Positions 59,401 to 64,000 of a stretch of DNA of 64,000 bases are shown here, in pieces (position 1 is the first letter of the stretch; each line of letters starts with the position of its first letter). The translations under genes and the position numbers were made by a program. The notes under the pieces are model-generated. The model had not been told where the DNA came from and searched no databases. It was given only the letters and a program-made list of their open reading frames with translations. The stretch comes from Eudorina sp. 2006-703-Eu-15 (lineage: Eukaryota; Chlorophyta; Chlorophyceae; Chlamydomonadales; Volvocaceae): assembly GCA_003117195.1 (NCBI GenBank), contig BDSI01000059.1, positions 1-64,000 of the forward strand, written 5' to 3'.

Positions 59401-61336
59401 GTTACCAAGATAACCGATCCACCCACACCCATACCCACATCCACACCTGCGCAGCAAGTCGGGCCGCGCCGTCAGCACCTCCCTCAGCCGTTTGGGGGTC
59501 ATTCCCAACAGCCCCGGCAGCACGTCCATCTTGGCGGCCAGGCTGGCGGCGGACTGCAGCAACAGGTCGGGGCGGGCGCCCAGCAGCGGCAGCACCTGCG
59601 GGAGCGGAGTGGGAGGCCCGGGCCAGGGATGGGATCATGGGAAAAACCCGCCGCCGGCCACGAGTGCGAGTACGGGCACGAGTACGAGCCGCATGTGAGT
59701 ACGAGGGCGCGGCCTTGCGGACCCAGATCGGAGGGAAAACACACGGGAGACAGAACACCCCCAAAACGCCTTGTGAGGGCGTGCCGCCGGCGTGGCACTG
59801 CCTTCCGCTCCCCGTACGGCACCCCCAGGCGGATTTGCCTGGCACAGGTCCGCGACCCGCGTGCCTCCAAGTGGGTGTGTCACAGGGAGCGCACGAGCGC
59901 AACTGACCAGCCCACCATCCCCTTGGCCCCGCCTCCGCCACAGGTCGCGGCCTGGTCCCACCCACCTTGATGCCCCTTGCCTTGCAAACCGCCCCGAGCT
60001 CCAATCCGCTGCGGCGGAGTCTCTCCGCAGTGCCCAGCAGCAGCTCCGGAGCCGCCGCTGCCATGTCGCGAGCCAGCGCCTCTGCCTCCGCCCGCCTGCC
60101 GCCGTCTCCACCTCCACCGTCGCTGCCGGCTGCAGACGGCCCCCGTCCTTGCCCCGTCCCCAGCGCCGTCCCCGCCGACTCCGCCTTCGCCGCCGCGATG
60201 CTCAGCTCCGCCCTGCCGCCGCCGCCGCCGCCGCCGCCAAACGTCCCGCCGTGGCTGCGTTCTGCTGAGCTGCTTCCGGGCGCGACGGCCGGGACGGGTT
60301 GTTGTGGTGATTGCGACAGGAGGGCCTCCAGACAGTCCGCCAGGGCCTCCAGAGCGGCTTGTAGCTGGTCCGGTCTTCGGAGCAGCAATCGGCCGCACTT
60401 GCGGCCCATGGCGACCAGCTGCCCCGCGGGCAGACCCAGCAGCGACGACAGCATCAGCAGCCGGCTGGCGACTGTTTGCGACATGTGTTCACGTGTTGGG
60501 AGTGGAGTATGTTCAGAAACTGGGACTTTGGGATACTAGGAAGTTTCCTGTATTTCTCGAGTTCCGAATGGCATGGGGGTCAGAGGCGGCGTGTGTGGAC
60601 ATGGGTTTCAGTCGATGAGACCAATAAGGCCGATGATGATACATCGATACATCAGGTTGCGCTTCCCCGTGCAGACTGACAGGCAGACTTGGGCATTCCT
60701 CTTCCCAAAGTGACCCGGGGCCAGATGCACGGGCCGGTGAGCCTGCAACTGTGGGACGGCTGGGGTCCAGGGCTGACGATCTGCGTCCTGCACCACATCA
60801 AGCACGGACCCACCTGCCCGTCGGTCCTGCACGTTGAGCTCCTGCAACAGGGAGCGCTTGGCGTCTGTACGCCGGAGCAGCGCGACCAGGACCTCAGGGC
60901 TTGGGGGAACAAGGCGGGACCCTCGGCCCCGAGCTGCCTTGGCTCGCCTATTGCCGGACAACTGTGTGCCCTTAATGTTCTGTCTCGTCAGGGCAGAACC
61001 TTCGGTGCAAGCATCGCTGCTGCTGGCCATGGAGTTGCTGCGGATACGGCTGTCATCCTCGTCCATCTGGTCGAGGTCGAGGAGTCGCCGCTGCAGGCTA
61101 TCGCTCATCCTATTCAAGCGCTTGAGCTCCTTAACCTGTCTGTCTGCAATGCGATGAGCCCATCCTTCCGACTGTTGTTGTGCGGCAGAACTGGTTCCAA
61201 CCACCGACGACCGACCAGGTAACACTGTTGCACACTGGATCAAAGTATTTGTCCGACACTTCAAGCGCCTGTTCACGCTTCTGCCACGTTGCAACATCCA
61301 ACGCTGTGAGAATAATGGCTGCGCTTGCAGCATCAT
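56410..61336 (-). CDS. mTERF-like organellar nucleic-acid-binding protein
   Basis: Exons 60814-61336, 59966-60471, 59447-59595, 58511-59255, 57748-58033 and 56410-57281 encode 1,026 residues, all in phase. The N-terminus begins MMLQAQPLFSQRW and has many Arg/Ser/Thr and no acidic residues for about 60 positions, as in an organelle transit peptide. The body repeats the mTERF pattern of about 35 residues (Pro, Leu-Leu, then two helices), for example ARPDLLLQSAASLAAKMDVL, EPRVLGFGAETLRAKFAALA, HPRLLLLPREQLAARVAAL and DPSLILRADSDLA. Long Gly/Ser-, Ala- and Gln-rich spacers separate the repeats, and the C-terminal third is low-complexity. mTERF proteins bind organellar DNA or RNA in transcription, splicing or translation. 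The substrate cannot be told. An octotricopeptide-type helical repeat protein is the main alternative. Confidence 0.82.
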
Positions 61337-63031
61337 GATAGTTAGCCTGATGCAACCAGTTGATGTAGAGTGTAACCACTTTTGACTCGAAATAATAAAT
61401 AAGGATCTACAACGCGTCTCCTTAGCAAGCTCACTTCGCCCTTGCAGTGCGGTTTTGAAGAATTCTTCTAATCACCGTCAATAACAAATTACTCGGTTTA
61501 CACCATTTTTCCCATACGAAATAGTCAGTCCGATTGTCCTTTGGCCGAAGGAGCTAATATCTAAATCACATACGATGTACGGGAATTCCATCGGCAAATT
61601 CGTCATTCCCATCACTTGCAACCTTGTGGGCTAACCGTCCTAACGCGCCAGGATGGAATATCCAATCCACACTGCTACTCCGGGCGGCCTAGATCTTAGT
61701 GTAGTACGGCGACGACTCTTCCCTTGTTCGTCGCTGGGAAGGCACGAGTGCATGGGTGCTGCAATCGGTGAGCAGCCCTGTGCTTGACCCCTTGTGTGGC
61801 TCCTGGGACAATTCGAATTACGTTCGCTGCACATCGTCGGTGGCCCTTTCCACGCATTTGTTACAAGCATTGCGCCGCGCACCCTCTTTCCCAACCTCCG
61901 CACCACCCCGTGGTAGTTTCGTCCGGCTCCCTACCCTTGCGCGCACAGGCCCACACATCGATCGTCCGATGCCCTCTTCACAGTTCACCCCTCTAGATGC
62001 TAACGCGCTCGTCATAGGGACACCTGTGAAAGCCAGGCGATAAATGCACGCAAACACGCCTTGAGGGGACACTGTCAGACAGGATGCCCCCATCGAAGCA
62101 AGAACATGACCCACATGCCCCCATCCGGGCAAAAACCTTGACCAAGACACAGCCACCGGGTGCTGCGTGCTTTGCGCTTTCGCCACCTCCAGCGACACCG
62201 GGCGGGCGGGAGGAACCGTTGGCGGCCCATGGCCCGCGGATCCACTGCGGCCCCCCACTGCCGCCCATCTGGCACCACGCATGTATGGAGTCTTGACGAG
62301 CTCTAGGACGCCAGCGCCAGGACACCCTCCGCCGGAGCTCTCTTCGTTTCTGTGGGGTTTCGAGTGAGCGGTTCCAAGCGGCAGTGGGGACGAGGGCCGG
62401 AGGGTCGTCAGCGCGGCGTGATACGATGTGGACAGGTCGCGCAGACTGGAGCTCAGCCTGCCCCCAGTAAGGTGCTCATGTTTACTGATGCACACAACCA
62501 ATCGCCTTTTCGCAGGAAAGATTCGCTGTCCAACAAGCTGTCCGTGAAAAGCTTTGTACAAAGCACACGACTCGCGTGGGTGTTTGCTTCGCACAGCACC
62601 ACGCCCACATCCATGACGGTATGCATGCCCTACACGACGTGAGTTACGGTATGATATCCACATCACCAGCGGCAGAGAAGCCGCCAGCGTGCTCCTTGAT
62701 GACCAGCCGCACCCACAGCCGCGCACCAACGCGATCACCCAACGCACCCAACGCCGCACCGTGCTTCTCGCATCGCAACGTACCCAACGCCTCGCCTCGT
62801 TGTTCGCTCGCTGAGTATCCCTTCGCTTGAGCGCCAAGAACGCCGGAGGGGCTAGCGGTCAGGGGCTGGCTCCCGGCGTTGCACGAGGCGTGCGAGATCC
62901 CAGCCTCGCTGGCGACCCCATGCGGCGACCAAACCGACAATCAGCCGCACGCCTCCGTGCTGCAGGCCTGCGTCCAACAACCGCTGCCGCCGCCGCTGGC
63001 CGTCCAGCACCCCAAGCTCCCGACCCGCCCA
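61337..63031. other. Upstream of mTERF and 3' flank of the right-edge gene
   Basis: An AT-rich stretch to about 61.7 kb precedes the mTERF start. TTACA at 61861-61865 (TGTAA in (-) sense) could end the right-edge gene, about 1.2 kb past its stop. Open frames at 61818-62837 (-) and 62827-63397 (+) show no motif. Confidence 0.45.
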
Positions 63032-64000
63032 TCACGGCGGCGCGGCCACGGCCTCGCTTGCGTCGAACGGGGCTGTGTCCGCCAGGCACGCGGGGAGCAT
63101 CTCCGAGACCACCGCTGCCGCCTCCTCCTGCCCGCCGCACGCGGGGTTCATGGCCACGCTGAGAGCCGCCCGCCTCGCCACACAGGCGCGTTGCTGGTCG
63201 CGCCAGCCCAGGGGCAGCAGCGGCAGGTTGCCCCGCAGCAGCTCCTGCAGCAGGCTGCAGTCACCGCTCAGGTTGGCGGCGCGGATCTGCACGGCCGGGA
63301 GAGGGACCACCGGGACCAATTCTCCTACGTTCGCAGGAGTAGTGCAGGGTCCCACCGCCGACGCGAGTCGTATCAGTACTCGCAGCTGCTGGATTAGGAC
63401 ACCTTTTGGTGGGAGTGCAAAGGAATAAGAGGTATAGGTCCGTTCAGGCCCGTCTGCCGCAGCACACCCGCAACCGGCGATCTTGATAAGATCAAGTACT
63501 ACGGCCCCGCCATACTCTGCACACGGTGTGTGTAACAGGGAACTGTGTAAAAAGAAACTGCGCCGCGAGAAGCGACGTCCAGCGGAACTCTGTGCGTGTG
63601 TGTAAGTGTGTATGAGTGTACGTCGTCGGGAACTCGGGGAAATCAATCCAGCTGTTGCCCCCTCCCGCCACAACTATGAACGACGCAGGATCTGAAGGTC
63701 GATTGCGCCAAGCCGAAGCCGCACCTCCGTGCAGGCGTGGTGACGGCAGTTGCTCCAGTCCAGTCCACCCGGCCTCGCCGCCGCGCTGCCCCCGCCACTG
63801 CCGCTGCTTCCGTCCCCGCCGCCACTCGCCATGCCGCCACCTTCAGAGCTGCACGCCTCACTCGAGCAGCCCAGGCGCGAAGAGTCGATGCGCGCCGTGG
63901 GGCCGTCACTGCCGGTGCCTCCAACCATTGCGACCGGTGAAGAACCGACGGTGCTCGACCCGTCGCCAGATGTGCCGCGGCGGCCGTCGCCAGCAGCGCC
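63032..64000 (-). CDS. 3' end of an unrecognised gene, runs off the window
   Basis: The last exon, 63032-63286, follows a CCGTGCAG acceptor and ends in FDASEAVAAPP plus TGA. The preceding exon, 63725 to beyond 64000, ends at ACGGAG before a GTGCGG donor. The joined frame reads DWSNCRHHACTE then IRAANLSGDCSLLQ. The N-terminal visible part is a Gly/Ser-rich linker with Cys pairs; the C-terminal 85 residues are Leu/Ala-rich and probably helical, with an LGWRDQQRACVARRAALSVA segment. No family is recognised. If the donor is not used, the upstream frame would stop at 63674. Confidence 0.5.

Overview
This window is nuclear DNA of a GC-rich, intron-dense eukaryote. Genes have many short exons with GT-AG introns, low-complexity Ala/Gln/Gly tracts, abundant micro- and minisatellites, and candidate TGTAA poly(A) signals. 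Together with a Penelope-like retroelement in a (CA)n setting, this points to a volvocine/chlamydomonadalean green alga. I cannot fix the species from sequence alone.

Layout, left to right. 1-7.4 kb (-): an S1-S6 cyclic-nucleotide-binding ion channel running off the left edge, with an atypical pore. 7.4-13.4 kb: CTG-repeat-rich DNA and isolated candidate exons of an unrecognised (-) gene. 13.5-15.35 kb (-): a small unrecognised membrane protein. 15.35-23.7 kb: mostly non-genic, with weak (-) coding evidence at 19.7-21.3 kb. 23.7-26.5 kb (-): SSU72 RNA polymerase II CTD phosphatase, seven exons. 28.3-28.9 kb (-): ribosomal protein eS27, head-to-head across 384 bp with MAK16 (ribosome biogenesis, 29.3-33.3 kb, +). 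34.7-37.4 kb (+): an OSCP1 homologue. 39.9-55.6 kb (-): an oligopeptidase B gene with 22 proposed exons. Its introns hold most of the window's tandem repeats and a decayed, antisense Penelope-like reverse transcriptase (49.5-51.7 kb). 56.4-61.3 kb (-): a 1,026-residue mTERF-like organellar nucleic-acid-binding protein in six exons. 63.0-64.0 kb (-): the 3' end of an unrecognised gene that runs off the right edge.

The genes do not form a pathway, but eS27, MAK16 and SSU72 are gene-expression/ribosome genes, and the eS27-MAK16 pair looks co-regulated from a shared promoter. The most unusual non-genic signals are a composite family of short repeats tied to (CA)n tracts, one copy of which supplies the 5' splice site of an oligopeptidase B intron, and minisatellites that embed perfect antisense splice-donor words.

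Exon boundaries were read by eye from conserved protein similarity, splice consensus and phase continuity. Boundaries of the named genes should be right to within a base or two. 5' ends and UTRs are uncertain.
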